From contig BCIO01000003.1 of the NCBI GenBank assembly GCA_001599975.1, positions 2,102,677-2,166,676 of the forward strand: 64,000 nucleotides of DNA, given 5' to 3'. How positions within the stretch are numbered: the first letter of the stretch is position 1; each line of letters opens with the position of its first letter. A program made the translations under genes and the position numbers. This document shows, piece after piece, positions 11,019-22,428 of the stretch. The notes under the pieces were generated by a model. That model ran no database searches and was not told the origin of the DNA. It saw only the letters and a program-made list of their open reading frames with translations. The DNA comes from Cystobasidiopsis lactophilus. Its lineage: Eukaryota > Basidiomycota > Agaricostilbomycetes > Agaricostilbales > Chionosphaeraceae.

Positions 11019-11231
11019 TCTTGGTCGAAGGGAGCAAAGAGCTTGGATCCGGGCATGGTTGATTTGTGAGCACTCGCCTTGGAATATTTATTAATCAAGC
11101 CTATTGGAACCGATTGGGATCCGCCGGCCTCGGCCAAAAGAAGAGGGGCGAGAGGGCTGGTGCGCGAGCGCCACGATAGGCAAGGGAGACACTGCGTCTA
11201 GTTGATCTCTAATTCATCGAAGGATTGAACG

Positions 11232-12782
11232 CTATTTTGCCACCGGCGAGTTGACGGGGGTGAGCGGCTTGCCCGTCTCGAGGAACGAGTGCAGGTTGCG
11301 GGCAATCTCTGTCTCGATGCTCTCCACTGCGTGTTCTACAGCAGCTCCAACGTGCGGCTGCAAGAGAACGTTGTCCGCCTCCAGCAACCAAGGGTGAACT
11401 TTGGGTTCGAACTCGAACACGTCCAGGCCGGCGCCGGAGCTTAATGAATACATAGCGTTAGGGCACGCATAAATCCAAGAGCCATGGGACGAACAGATGA
11501 CCGGATTTGAGGGCTTCCACCAAAGCTTCTTCGTCAATGACTGAGTAAACATGAGCTGGCACTCTCTGTCTGCCGGAAAGAAAAGCTCCTACCAGGACCT
11601 CGAGCTGTGTTGACAACGCGAGCGCCTTTTTTCATAAGTTTGAACTGCTCGGCGCCCAAGAGGTGGTGAGTTGCGTCGCTGTAAGGCACATGCAAGGAGA
11701 CCACGTCGCTCTGGGCAAGCAAGTCCTCGAGCTTCGGCACGAATTCAAGACCCTCTTCGACTGTCCATGATGATCAGTACCTAGCAGGAAGTCATTGGAT
11801 TAGAATGTGTGCCGACACTCACGTTCTGGCGACAAGCGTGTGCGTTGAAAGTACTTCACGGTGGCTCCAAACGCTCTCAATTGCTGACCAGCGATACGAC
11901 CAATATTTCCAGCACCAATAAGGCCGACCACGGCGGACTAAATTGCGAGATGTGAGGCTGTGTCTCTTGAGGTGACCACAATCGCTTACACTCGGATTGA
12001 GTCCAAGTGGTAGGCCGGCAGTAGTGCCAAGGCCAGTCCAATTGCCTCTACGAAGCAGCCGATCGGCAGTGATGGTGTTGCGGAGAGTCGCCAGCACAAG
12101 GATGCTCGCCGCGGTGGCGGTTGGATATGCTAGGGGGTCTGTATGAGCAGGATCAACGAGCGGGTGCTTAGTTCACTTACCGACTGATTCGGGTGTGTTA
12201 GAGTAGTACACTCCATGGCGAGCTTGGAGAAAGGTTAGGACATTAGAAGCACAAGCGCTGCGCAAGCAACCCGGCCACTTACCTAGATCGCCAGTGTCGG
12301 TGTGGCTGCAGACACAGACTCCATGAGAAAGATGCAGCTCCAATTGAGTGCGAAGCTCACTCGAAACCAGCGCCTCCGTTGGTTACGAAACCGAGGCGCT
12401 CGATAATCGGGGCCAACAAGTCAGAGTTGCTGATATCGCTCAGGTCAGCTCAAGCCGGGCTTCGAGGCTTTCAAGAGCAGCGTACACTGGTCTCAGACCA
12501 TTCAGGACCCAACCATAGGAAACTTTCGTGCGAGGTTCAGCCAATGTTGGGGAGGAGCAAGAAGAAGGCGAACACACCCAAAGCCACGATAGGCGCGCCC
12601 GTGCCCTTGACACCCTCCAGGAACTTGGTAAAGCCTTCTCTGCTGATGCCCTTTTCGAGCTTTTGCGTCTCGAAAGTCACTTTCGGGAACAGCTTCGCCA
12701 GCTTTGCGATTTCCTCCTCTGCTGTTTTCGTCACTAACCCTTCGGTGGGCCTGACGATGAGAACACGGCGGCCAGTTGTCAT
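11232..12782 (-). CDS. D-isomer-specific 2-hydroxyacid dehydrogenase
   Basis: Ten exons (12782-12578, 12522-12499, 12448-12361, 12305-12283, 12222-12181, 12138-11990, 11937-11823, 11760-11593, 11540-11495, 11439-11232) give 355 residues. The NAD(P) Rossmann motif is GLIGAGNIGRIAG. The catalytic Arg is in NTARGPVIDEEAL, the Glu in LDVFEFEP and the His in LLQPHVGAA. This places it among glyoxylate/hydroxypyruvate-reductase-like enzymes that reduce 2-keto acids. The N-terminal junctions (exon 2, 24 nt) are the least certain part of the model. Exon 4 is only 23 nt. An upstream in-frame ATG at 12893 exists, but it adds a hydrophobic stretch unlike the family. Tightly packed with neighbours: 213 bp from the AKR start, 246 bp from the VMA13 stop. 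Confidence 0.88.
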
Positions 12783-13028
12783 GATAGCGTGTTTCTTGGT
12801 GGCTGCTAGGACAAGAAGCACGAAACAGATAAGGTGGTTGCTGACTGAGATTCCGAGGGAGGGTGTGGAAATTGCACCACCCCGCCGCGGCATGTCGCCA
12901 CCTGACTTGAACGGCCAAAATTATGCTCTAAACAAGGAGGAAAAGGAATGCATTGGGCAGAATCCTGTAAGAAGAGTGGACCTTTTGTTCACAAATGATT
13001 CATTCCGTCGCGCACTCCCCTTCCCATT

Positions 13029-14963
13029 CTAGGCCCAGCTATGTGACACCAATCTGTGCGGCAACAAAAGGATCACAGCATCAGCATGGTGATGCAGGGA
13101 AGATGGCATGCAACCGCACCTTTGAACAGCTGTGAGCGCCTTGAAGCGCACGTTTTGGTCCGGGTGGTTCATCAGCTCCATCACTTTGGTCTTGCCTCCC
13201 GAATCCGACAGCACTCTGTCAATCAAAACACACACATCATCAGATAAAGGCACTGATCAGAGGAGAGCGCGACTGACTTCCGGCCCGAGTCGGTGTACTT
13301 GACGAACTGGGCGATGTCATTGCACGCGATAGCCAGCGTCGTCGGATCTGTCGAGGCCAAAGCCGCCACCAGAGCCCTGTGGATCAAACCCGCTCTCAGC
13401 TCTGTGATATAGCTGGAAGGACGTGAGTGGACCCACTTGATGCCCTTCTGGTCCTTCTCGAGCAGCTTGGCCGCGTTGAGCCGCCAAAACTCGTCGTCCT
13501 GGTGCGTCGGCGTGTCCCAGGTGAGGATGCCGGACTCGAGCTCCTGCTCGTACTCGTCGTACGTGGTGAGCGTGGCCTTGGTCTGGAGCAGGCCCTCCTT
13601 GAGGAAGTCGACGTCGGCCTTGATCTCCTCGTCCGTCCACTTCTTCGAGTTGGTGAGCAGCTTGAGGAAGGGCAGGAAGCGGGCCGAGAGCATCGGCGGC
13701 AGGTTGGTCGAGGGCGCAAAGGAGGCCAGGTTCTGTGGATGATCCAAAATAAGGAAGATTAATCGACGCGAGAAATCGTTCAAGGTTGGAGACCCCCACC
13801 CTGAAAGTGGCAAGCACAACGCGGACGACCTTCTCCTTGACGGCGTTCCGTGCTAGGATGGAAAGCAGCGGGATCAGCTTGGGGTATGATCTGTGCGAAA
13901 CAAGACCTAAGAATCAGAAGGAACTGATTAGGTAGAGCCAAGCAAACGCACGCATTGATCTCTTCTGAGACCTTGGCTTCGAAGGTCAAGATCCAAAGGG
14001 CGAGCCCGACGTAGTACTGGAGTTGGGGGGAGGAGACGGAAGAGGAGGAGCTGGAGGAGTTGGATTCGGCGTACGAGGCCAGAGGGGTGGCCGTGCCGCT
14101 CGTCGGGGCCGAGCCCCCGTTAAGGAAGCTAGAGCTGGAGACGCCGGTCTTGGAGGTGTCCACGGTGCTTGATAGCAGCTCCGTTATCCTGTCATGCAAT
14201 CCAACACCATCCATGAGAACCGATTTTGGTGGATCTAAAGGGGAGTGGTGTGCACGCACGACTTGACCAGCTTGAGCTTGTCCTCGTTGGCCCACGCCAA
14301 TCTCCTCGCGCTGGACTCCTTGAAGAGCAAGGCGGCGCACTGGAGCGCGACCATCGAGTTCTCCCTGTCCTCGTCCCCCTCCTGGGCGGCCAGCGTTTTG
14401 GCCAAGGCGGCAAGCAGCCCGTTCAAGGGCGCTTCCGCCGGCTTGCTGTCGTCGGCTAGGAGCAAAGTGAGCAGGGCGGCGGCCTTGAGCTTGAGGAAGT
14501 CGTCCGTCGACGAGGCCAGTTTGAGCAAGGCGGGCACGATCTCGCTCTGCTGCTTCAACAACGGGATGCGCTCCTCCTTGTCTGTTTACCACCAAGTCGT
14601 CAACTTTGTGGACTCCACAGCAGGAGGGCGAGAGGGGCAAACCTGAGATAAAGTCAGAGGCGAGGACGAGGACCAAGGCGAGGCCGTCGTTCTTGTTGAG
14701 CTTGGCGAGCAGGCGGCTGAAGAGCGCTGCGTACTCGGCCTCGGTGCTGTCATCGACGGTGGCCTTGGCGGAAGCGAGGTTGGCGGCTTGGCTGGCGTCG
14801 GCGTCCGAGATGAGGCCCGTCCTGGCGAAGCTCTCCCACGCCAGCGCTGTCCATTTCCTCGGTGCTCAGCTTCGAAGGCAGGGTAGCAGGGCAGTTGAGG
14901 CAACGCACGCTTGGACCGGATCTTGTCGCTCTGCAGCGAGAGCTTGGCCGAGATGATCGACAT
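13029..14963 (-). CDS. VMA13: V-type ATPase subunit H
   Basis: Eight exons (14963-14909, 14846-14643, 14581-14260, 14188-13952, 13890-13800, 13732-13278, 13215-13120, 13053-13029) close to 494 residues, against 478 in yeast Vma13. The N-terminus has SDKIRSK and WESFARTGLIS. The C-terminal domain has KWTDEEIKADVDFLKE, TTYDEYEQELESGILTWD, FWRLNAAKLLEK, LAIACNDIAQFVKY and GGKTKVMELMNHPDQNVRF, all family hallmarks of this HEAT-like subunit. It activates the V1 sector and inhibits free V1 when detached, at the vacuolar and Golgi membranes. A Ser/Thr-rich insertion interrupts the middle of the protein just before LQYYVGLALWILTF. The last exon is only 25 nt, ending AVQRLVSHSWA. Divergent from the EBP gene with a 145-bp gap. 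Confidence 0.95.
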
Positions 14964-15108
14964 GCTGGCTGGCAAGTGACGGCTCAGCTCCAAGAGGCGA
15001 TAACCAAGGCTTGATCTCGACCAGCCGCCCCTTGCTTTGCACTTGTGCTTGCTGCTTGCTCCCGTGCGTTCCTCGTGGTTCTCACAGTCAGTCGGAACTT
15101 GGGAGGAT

Positions 15109-16452
15109 ATGGCCGCCCTCAAGCCGCTGCTCGACTGGCTCAACGAGGCGACCGGCTCCCCGAAGGAGCCCCTGTTCAATGCCTCTTCGGTCATAGGTGC
15201 CTCGGCTGCCCCCTCACATTGATCTGCTTGATCTAAGCTTGTACCTGCCGACCACAGGCCTGGGAGGAGTGGCCACGCTCGTGTTTGTCGCACACCTGCT
15301 AAACAAAGCGTTCCTGCCGCGGTCGTATGTCCTGCCCTCCCTTAGCCCTATGTTGGGCTCAGCCTGAAGGCTTCATCGTACAGAGTGGCGTCTGCCAAGA
15401 ACCAGTTCATCGTGAGCCCTCTTTTTGGTCCTCAAAATAGCCTCCCGCTGTTCTTTGTTGACCTGAGATGGCAATGCAGTTCGTTTGGCTCGCTTTCGAC
15501 GCCTTGATCCATTTCTCCTTCGAAGGGTTCGTTTGGAGTCGTCCCTACTGGCTCGATGAGCTGTCGCTCGATTCTTTTGGAACAGGACATTTCTGTACAC
15601 GAGCTCCTTCGGGCGGACCGCTGCTAAAGGTGCGCCGCTTGCCCTCTTCCCTCCTTTGGCAGCGCTGAACTCACTCTCTCACTTCACAGGAACTGGATTT
15701 GCCGCTGACTTGTGGAAGGAATACGGTGCGTTCATCGGAGCACCACATCAGCAGCTTTCAATTCTGATTTGTTCAGCACGAATGGATGCGCAGGTGCGCC
15801 AAAATGATGCCTTAGCACTCCCATTTAAGTGCTGACCTCAAATTCTTGGCGCACAGGCAAGGCGGACATCCGCTGGGCTGAAGCGGAAGATACGGTCAGC
15901 TTCCCTCTCGCCTTTCTTTAGCCACCCCCGAATGTGGCTGATGAAACAGGCTCGGTTGACAGGTGGTCAGCTTGGAGCTCTTGACCGTGTTCATCTGCGG
16001 CCCGCTCTGCGTGCTCATCCTCTACTTGCTCTGCACGCGCCGCGAGCCGGCCCGCCACTTCTGGACCATTGTTCTGTCCACCATGGAGCTCTACGGCGGC
16101 TGGATGACCTTTTGCCGTTCGTCGACTTCTCCCCTACCCCTTTATCAACATGGGGTTTCTTTCTTAAGTGGGAGAACAGCCGAGTGGATCTCGGGCTCGA
16201 AGAACTTGGTCACCAGCAACTTCCTCTACCTCTGGGTGTATCTGTTTTTCATGAACATGATGTACGTACTCTTTCACATCACCCTTGAGGGTGTAAACCA
16301 ACAACGAGACATACAGCTGGGTCGTCATCCCGCTCTTCTTGCTCTGGGACAGCTACCAGGCCTTCTCCGCCATGCCCACCGTCCGCATCTCGCCTTCCTC
16401 GCCCACCGGCAAGTACAGCGGCAGCCCTAAGAAGAAGTTCAAGAAAAAGTAA
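15109..16452 (+). CDS. EBP/EXPERA-family membrane protein (sterol delta8-delta7 isomerase type)
   Basis: Ten short exons (15109-15196, 15258-15324, 15384-15411, 15480-15526, 15586-15629, 15690-15725, 15857-15894, 15963-16116, 16180-16261, 16317-16452) give 239 residues with about five hydrophobic spans. FDALIHFSFEG carries the His and Glu residues conserved in emopamil-binding proteins. GTGFAADLWKEYGKADIRW, SLELLTVFICGP and ELYGGWMTFCPEW follow the family order. The protein ends KKKFKKK; the last residues fit a KxKxx ER retrieval signal. EBP enzymes move the sterol double bond from C8 to C7 in the ER. Most fungi do this with Erg2, which is unrelated, so a sterol role is inferred from the family only. 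Two introns use the donor GTTCGT. A 17-nt segment inside the 15726-15856 intron could be mistaken for an exon but does not keep frame. Confidence 0.9.
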
Positions 16453-16684
16453 GGCCTCAAGAAGAGCCAAAAAAGTTGCAAGCGGCCCGGTGGCGAACAA
16501 ACGGACCGGGCGAAATGACCAACGGGGCAACGGGCGTCTAAGACAGCTGGTCGACCGCCTAATTATGGACTGCAATCTTGCAGCCGCTCGCAGCTATGTA
16601 GACCTAGGCTCAGTCGACTCTTGACCCTTTGCCACCAACCTTGCGCTTTCCTTTGCTCGCTCTTTTATTCTGTGTGCTCCGAGG

Positions 16685-17804
16685 ATGCCTCTCGAAGATG
16701 CTTTACCGCAGGATCTTTGCTCTGCTGTTCTCAAACAGGGGTTGTCGAGTTGAGCCGCGGTGCCGGCCTTCCCGCTTTTGTCCTCGTGCAGCATGGTGTC
16801 AGAGCACCCAGATCGTTTCGCATGCTGCCTCTCAATCCCCTGCGCTTCCCGTTCTCCTACTTCACCACCACCATGTTGGGCCTCAACTGCTGCTCGTCCG
16901 AAATGGAAGCTCTCTACCCACGCCGCCCTTACTTGACTTCGAAAGCGTCGACCGTGTTCTCGGTGCGGGAAGCGAAGCGATCTGAAGATTTGTCCATTGC
17001 CGTCCACTTTCACAACCTATTCTTGGACGTCAAAAGCCGTAAGCTGCTTCCGTTGCGTCTTATCATGAGCTCAAGTCTAATCCGTGTGGCTTGCAGATGG
17101 CGTCTGGACCGACCTCCAGCAGGTGGCTGCCTCGCCGATTCTGCTGCTCGAAGGCAGACTACCGGCACTTTCCAAGAAGGCCAAGCAACGGCTGCAGTTC
17201 TACTTGGACATTTTGAAGAAGATCCGCAGGACTAGAGGTCACCACATCCGGGTGGCGGTCGATGTGGAGGATCAAATCGTGGGCTGCGCTCTGTGGACCA
17301 AAGCCGGTGCACAACAAGGAAAAGGTCTTTGGAGAGGACGACAACTGAAGTCGCTTTGGCAGCGAGGGCCATTTGGGTCCAAGAGAGAAGGGGCGGAGCT
17401 TGGGCAAACGGTGCAGCAATGGCAAAGAGAGGTGCCGAATACAGGACAAGGAGACTTTCTTGCTTCTGCTCGACTTCAGGTGCGTCCTTAATTCTTACTA
17501 CTCAAAGAGGCGGTCACCTAACGTCGGTGGCGTCTAGCTGATTGCGGCAGTGAGAGGCAAAGGCCTGGGCGATCTTCTCCTTCGCGACGGCATCGCCTTG
17601 CTCCCCAAGAGTAGCTCGATTGCGCTCACCACCACACAAGAGTTCACCCTCCCAATCTACGAACGCTTCGGCTTCAAGCTGGTCAGACAAGCTCCGGTCA
17701 CTCCTCGGGAAGCCAAGCGCTGGTCAGCAGGCACCAAATGCAGTCAGGAACCAGAGACCATTACTCCTGTTTATGCTATGGTTCGAGCGCCAACACAAGT
17801 GTAG
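16685..17804 (+). CDS. GNAT-family N-acetyltransferase, 5' end uncertain
   Basis: The two 3' exons are firm: 17097-17479 and 17538-17804. They join to give the acetyl-CoA-binding core: VAVDVEDQIVGCALW (strands 2-3), then RLQLIAAVRGKGLGDLLL, whose R-G-K-G-L-G matches the Q/R-x-x-G-x-G/A pyrophosphate loop. FTLPIYERFGFKLV is the C-terminal GNAT strand-helix block. An upstream exon ends at 17038 (LFLDVKS) and joins at 17097 in frame. The true start is unresolved: an ATG at 16685 could be linked by a ~59-nt intron with a weak donor, or translation could begin at a later in-frame ATG near 16821. A Gln/Gly/Arg-rich loop lies between the strands and the core. The substrate cannot be inferred. Confidence 0.65.
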
Positions 17805-18066
17805 GCATCTTTGCCAGCCAACTCCTCAGCCCTCTCCAACTTTTGCCCTCATCCTTATCTGCATCCTCTTCCTTTCTCCTTTCTCGCTCAAGTGGACTCT
17901 TTGGAATAGTAACACGCCTCGATGACCAGTGGTGGCAATGGCAGTAGGGCCCGGGCAGACATTTGTTCATAGCGCATTTCTTTTCACGCATCTCTCACGC
18001 ATCTCATTTCACGCACATCAGCATGCAATCATCACGACCATATTGCCTCCTTTATTGGTTTCCACC

Positions 18067-19684
18067 TCAAGACTGAAAGTGCTTGGCGTTCCACGCCTCC
18101 AGCAAGCGCAGCCAGATCTCGCTCTGAGTTGGGTAGGATGGCACTCTGTCAGGCAACAACATGAGCGGGGGTTAAAGTCACAGGAGAACCACCTACGCAT
18201 GCCAAAGAGTGTCCAGGGGCACCTTGCCAATGCAGGCGATGGTGGCCGAGTGAACGAGTTCGGCGATCTCCGTCCCCACGAAAGTGACACCGACAAGCGT
18301 GCTGGTGGTGGCGTCGACCACCATCTTGGCCTTTCCTGCATAACTGTCCGAAACCAGCGAACTGCCGGCAATCCACGCTTGATCATATTCAAAAGCCTCC
18401 ACTTGCAACCCTGCTGCTTGTGCTTCAGCCTCCGTCATCCCCACCGATCCGACCTCAGGCATTGTGAATGTGACCTGTGGAATGACCTTGGTTGAAGCTA
18501 TGTTTCGAAAGCGAGCTGAGTCGAGTGGCAGGTTGTCTGCCCGCCGAGCGATGATCGCACCAGCGATTCGAGCTTGGTACTTGCCCATGTGCGTCAGCAA
18601 GGCCTCTCCATTGACATCGCCTACAGCGTACAGCCAGTCACCTTTTGCCGTCAGATGCTGGTCGACTTTGACGAAACCCCCTTCTGGCAGCTGCACGGTG
18701 TCAAGGCCGATTCCGACCGTCGCTGGACTGCGGCCTGTGGCGACAATGATTTCGTCGGCTTTGACGCTGTCGCCAGACTCCAGATGGACGGTGACCTCCC
18801 CTCCGTGAATTTTGCCGAGGCCAGCAGGCGCCGGGTTCTTGCGTTCAACGGACTTGACCTTGGCGCCCAAAATGACATTCACGCCTCTCTTCTTCAACCC
18901 CTCCGCCACCATTTCGCCAGCGAAAGGTTCCAATTTGGACAGGAGCGAAGAGCGTGAGAGGACGGTGACTTCGGAGCCAATACCATGCATCCAAGTGGCA
19001 GACTCGGAAGCGACCACTCCCTGCAACTCCTGTAAGCCATTCTGTAAAGCAGGTGAAGCTTCAACCCTAGCTTACTCCGCCTATGATCACTGTTCGCTTG
19101 GGAACCTCTTGGACGTTGGTGGCATCGCGGTTGGTCCAAGGCAGGCTCTCCTTCAAGCCAGGCACGTTTGGGATCAAGGCGGTGGTGCCAGTGGCGAGGA
19201 CAACAGCATGTTTGGCTTTCAAGGTAGTCTCGCCGTCCTTGGTCTTGACGACGACCCCTTTTTCGCCGTTCAGCCGTGCATCGCCTCTGCAGACTTCGAT
19301 GAGGTATTGTACGATATTGGCGCAATTGTGCAAGTAGCGGACCCACCGAATCACTTTGAGTCCAGCTCCTTCAGCCCATTTCACTTGTCCAGAGTCGTCT
19401 TGCCCATGGGTGAAAGCATTCCTCCGCGCCAGCAGCTCCTTCACGCTGATCCTCGCCTCGGACAAGCCTCGGACAGATGTCGAGAGCTCTGCGAGGGCGA
19501 TCGGTTGCAAGAGCGCCTTTGAAGGCATACAGGCGAAGTAGCTGCACTCTCCACCCAGGTACTCTTGCTCTATCAAGGCAGTGGAGAGGCGCTTCTTGCT
19601 TTCATCGTGGGCAAACCAAGCCGCCACTTCTCCGGTAGATCCAGCACCAATCACGATCACGTCGAATTCCTGGGCAGAGGACAT
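18067..19684 (-). CDS. Class I pyridine nucleotide-disulfide oxidoreductase (dihydrolipoamide dehydrogenase/mercuric reductase fold)
   Basis: Four exons (19684-19347, 19286-19076, 19029-18197, 18145-18067) give 486 residues, normal for the family. FDVIVIGAGSTGEVAAW binds FAD. GGECSYFACMPSKALL holds the redox cysteines as C-S-Y-F-A-C in place of the usual CLNVGC. The NAD(P) domain has VASESATWMHGIGSEVTVL and VATGRSP, and YAVGDVNGEALLTHMGKYQ is the second FAD motif. The dimer interface ends HAVPSYPTQSEIW, lacking the H-x-H-P-T of lipoamide dehydrogenases. It is therefore probably not the pyruvate dehydrogenase E3. A related group with this altered Cys loop is known mainly from bacteria, as far as I recall. 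The frame is open upstream of the ATG and reads Arg-rich (FRSILRSRRLFSA), but no ATG starts it, so a spliced mitochondrial presequence is possible. Confidence 0.88.
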
Positions 19685-20246
19685 GGCAGAGAACAAGCGG
19701 CGAGACCTGAGAATGGATCGAAAGGCAATGGTGGCGAAAGGACAAGGGTGAGCGTCAAGAAGAGAGCCAATACTCAAATCTCGCGTTGTGGGTGAGCGTC
19801 AAGAAGAGAGCCAATACTCAAATCTCGTCGTCGTTCAGAGCCAACATGAGGGTCACGGAAAAGACTCGGGGCGGGGGTTGGCCTGTGAAAGCCCTGTGCT
19901 TCTTGGCCCTGTCGCAGGTGGTGAGGCTTGGGCACAAATGAAATCACTTGACCCGGTTCCACGTTTGCTCTGGATGGGCGCTTGTGTGTGGATAGGCGCT
20001 TACCGTGGCCACTGATATGCGTCGGGCCGAACACCGGTCAACTTTCGCCGGCGCGCTCTACAATACGAATTCGATTCCATCAGTGATGCTCTTGTTTTTT
20101 TACCTGACCTCGATCAATAACAGACGATTGAGGTTTGACATTTGCTTCTCGCGCCGACTGTAGCATAGCTCGCACCCAATTCCGAGGTCATCTGGTTGGC
20201 CCGAGAGAGTCAAACGTTCTTCCTCTTGTTCTTGACCAACCTTTCG
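19685..20246. promoter_or_regulatory. Divergent region, flavoprotein/amidase A
   Basis: 562 bp between divergent start codons. It contains an exact 38-bp direct repeat (19746-19827, listed separately). No other structure was noticed. Confidence 0.4.
19746..19827. repeat. Two-copy 38-bp perfect direct repeat
   Basis: The same 38 bases occur at 19746-19783 and 19790-19827, separated by 6 bp (period 44). The unit begins GGGTGAGCGTCAAGAAGAG. Copies are identical, so the duplication is recent or maintained. It lies 62 bp upstream of the flavoprotein ATG, in its 5' leader or promoter. Confidence 0.9.
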
Positions 20247-22428
20247 ATGGTGCTCCCGGACCTACTCGAAGCCGGCATTGTGCCTTTGCGAGCTGGACTG
20301 CTGGCCGGAGATTTCACATGCAAGCAGCTGGCCGAGGTTAGCAAACATGCCTCTACGTATTCAGGAAGGCACATCCCTCAAGTCGGTTCACTAGGCCTAT
20401 CTCAAGCGAATTGACGAAGTGAAGCACCTGAAGGCCGTCCTCAGCATCAACCCTTACGCTCTGGAGATTGCGCGCACTCGAGATGCCGAGCTCGCCCAGG
20501 CCGAGGACAAAACCAAGCTGCCGCCTCTCCATGGACTGCCCATCCTGATAAAGGACAACATAGCGACGCAGCTTTCGGATGGAATGGCCACGACGGCTGG
20601 CTCTTGTGCTCTCGATGGCGCCTTCACCAAGGACGACGCGCCGATCGTGAAGCGACTCAAGGAAGCCGGCGCTATTATTCTTGGGAAAACGCAACTGTCG
20701 GAATGGGCTTTCATTCGAAGCGATTGGGGGCTGCCGTGCGGCTGGAGCGGGCTAGGTGGACAAAATACGTGCGTCGGCGTTCTGAAGAGCTTTGTTAATT
20801 TGGAGCTCAGCAGACTTGATAGATCTCCATACTACCCTAATGGCACTCCGTTTGGATCCTCGAGCGGTAGCGGGGTGTCAGCAGCTGTAGGACTGTGCGT
20901 TGCTGCTATGTGGGTCTCCGTTCTTAATTTGAACCATGCTCGCTCCACAAGTTGACCTGCATATCCGCAGAGGCACAGATACAGGTGGAAGCATTGTCTC
21001 TCCGAGGTACGCCATTCCCATTCGTGTGACAAGGATATCACTCAACACCGATCTCGATGCCAGCTCGGTTGCCGGCCTTTGTGGCTTGCGACCTACAGTT
21101 GGCCTGGTTGACACTACGGGGATCATTCCGATCACACGCAGCTGTGACACTGCAGGACCCATGGCCAGGTGCGTCGTCTCTATTGTGGCATCCGGGAAAC
21201 CTGCCTCAAAGCCGCGATAGGACGGTCACGGACTCTGCTCTTTTGCTTGATGTGATCGCGGATCGTCTCTCGGCGGAAGAGTCCTACGCAGCGAAGCTTT
21301 CCACCAATTCTCTGCAAGGCGTTCGGTTAGTCCCTCGATCTGCCTGGCTAAATGCAGACTTTGAGGGAACGCTTCCACGTCAGGTTGGGCTTCTTGCGAT
21401 CCCACTTCCGCCACTCCAATGCCAGAGATGGAGAAGAAGACTTCCCCCTTCGCTACTCTATACCGTTCGACCAAGCCGTGCGCGACCTCGAAGGTTTGGG
21501 TGCGACTGTCGTTCAAGATATCGCTTTTACCGAATGGAAGGCGCTTTCCGCAAAGTCCCGTAATGAATCAGAAGAAGACTTAAACAAAGTCTGGTTTCAC
21601 GACTTGAAGATGGAGATGGCCCAATTTCTGTCGAACCGATACTCGATGTAAGCGCTCGCTGGCTTTCGCACCGATCTGGACAGTATTCAATAGCAGAGTG
21701 CAGAAACCCAAATTCGATTGAAAGTCTGGCCGATATCGTTAAATACAACTACGATCACCCCGATACGGAAACGCCGCCAGGTCTCGAGTACCAAGACCGG
21801 TTTGAAGGGGCTCTCGCTTTGAACATCACACCGGCAGAGCGCGACTCGCTCTTACATCGCGTGCGGTCGCATGCCCAAGCAAGCCTTCACCATATCATGA
21901 AGGAACACAATTTAGGTGAACAGAGTATTTTTCGTCGTTGGGATCAACCCACTGATTGCTGGCCTCTTTGGATAGATGCGTTTGTGTTTCCAACCCCCAA
22001 TATCATGCCCTTCGTTCGCTCTGGCTGGCCGGTCGTCACTGTCTCAATGGGCAAGCTCTCTGACGAGGTTCAACCTGTGCCTTGCCGGAGCACCCAGTCG
22101 GACACACCCTTTCCGCACAAGTACGTCTACTCTAAACGACTTCAATGGTCAAGCTGAGACCGCTTATGACCCTCAAGAACTTTCATTGAGCACCCCAATA
22201 TGCCGCTCGGGCTCGCCTTTGCGGGCACAGCGTACAGCGAGCACCAACTCTTGTCCTATGGTGCGTCTCGTCCACTGAATTTGTTTAATGAAGCTGACAT
22301 TTGGACAAGCGTACGCCTATGAACAAGCAACTCATCACCGCCTGAATTGCCACCCGTACCCCGAAGCGACGCCCAAGACACAGCTGCGCGATGTTCAAAT
22401 GCGGGTGCCGGATAACGGGAAAACGTAG
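20247..22428 (+). CDS. Amidase-signature hydrolase, copy A
   Basis: Eleven exons (20247-20336, 20395-20768, 20823-20909, 20971-21006, 21064-21168, 21221-21325, 21384-21647, 21704-21915, 21976-22120, 22178-22260, 22310-22428) close to 539 residues. The catalytic Ser-cisSer-Lys triad is visible: Lys in PILIKDN, cis-Ser in [14 protein letters not shown] and nucleophile Ser in GTDTGGSIVSPS. GLRPTVGLVDTTGIIPI and SCDTAGPMAR complete the signature region. These enzymes hydrolyse amides to acid plus ammonia or amine. There is no signal peptide, so it is probably intracellular. The neighbouring paralogue B has the same intron positions, so the pair arose by tandem duplication. Copy A has a longer C-terminal exon and lacks one intron found in B. 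Substrate unknown. Confidence 0.9.

Noticed and set aside
15767-15796. Possible extra micro-exon in the EBP gene
   Set aside because: Using it breaks the reading phase into GKADIRW; a single 131-nt intron keeps the family sequence.
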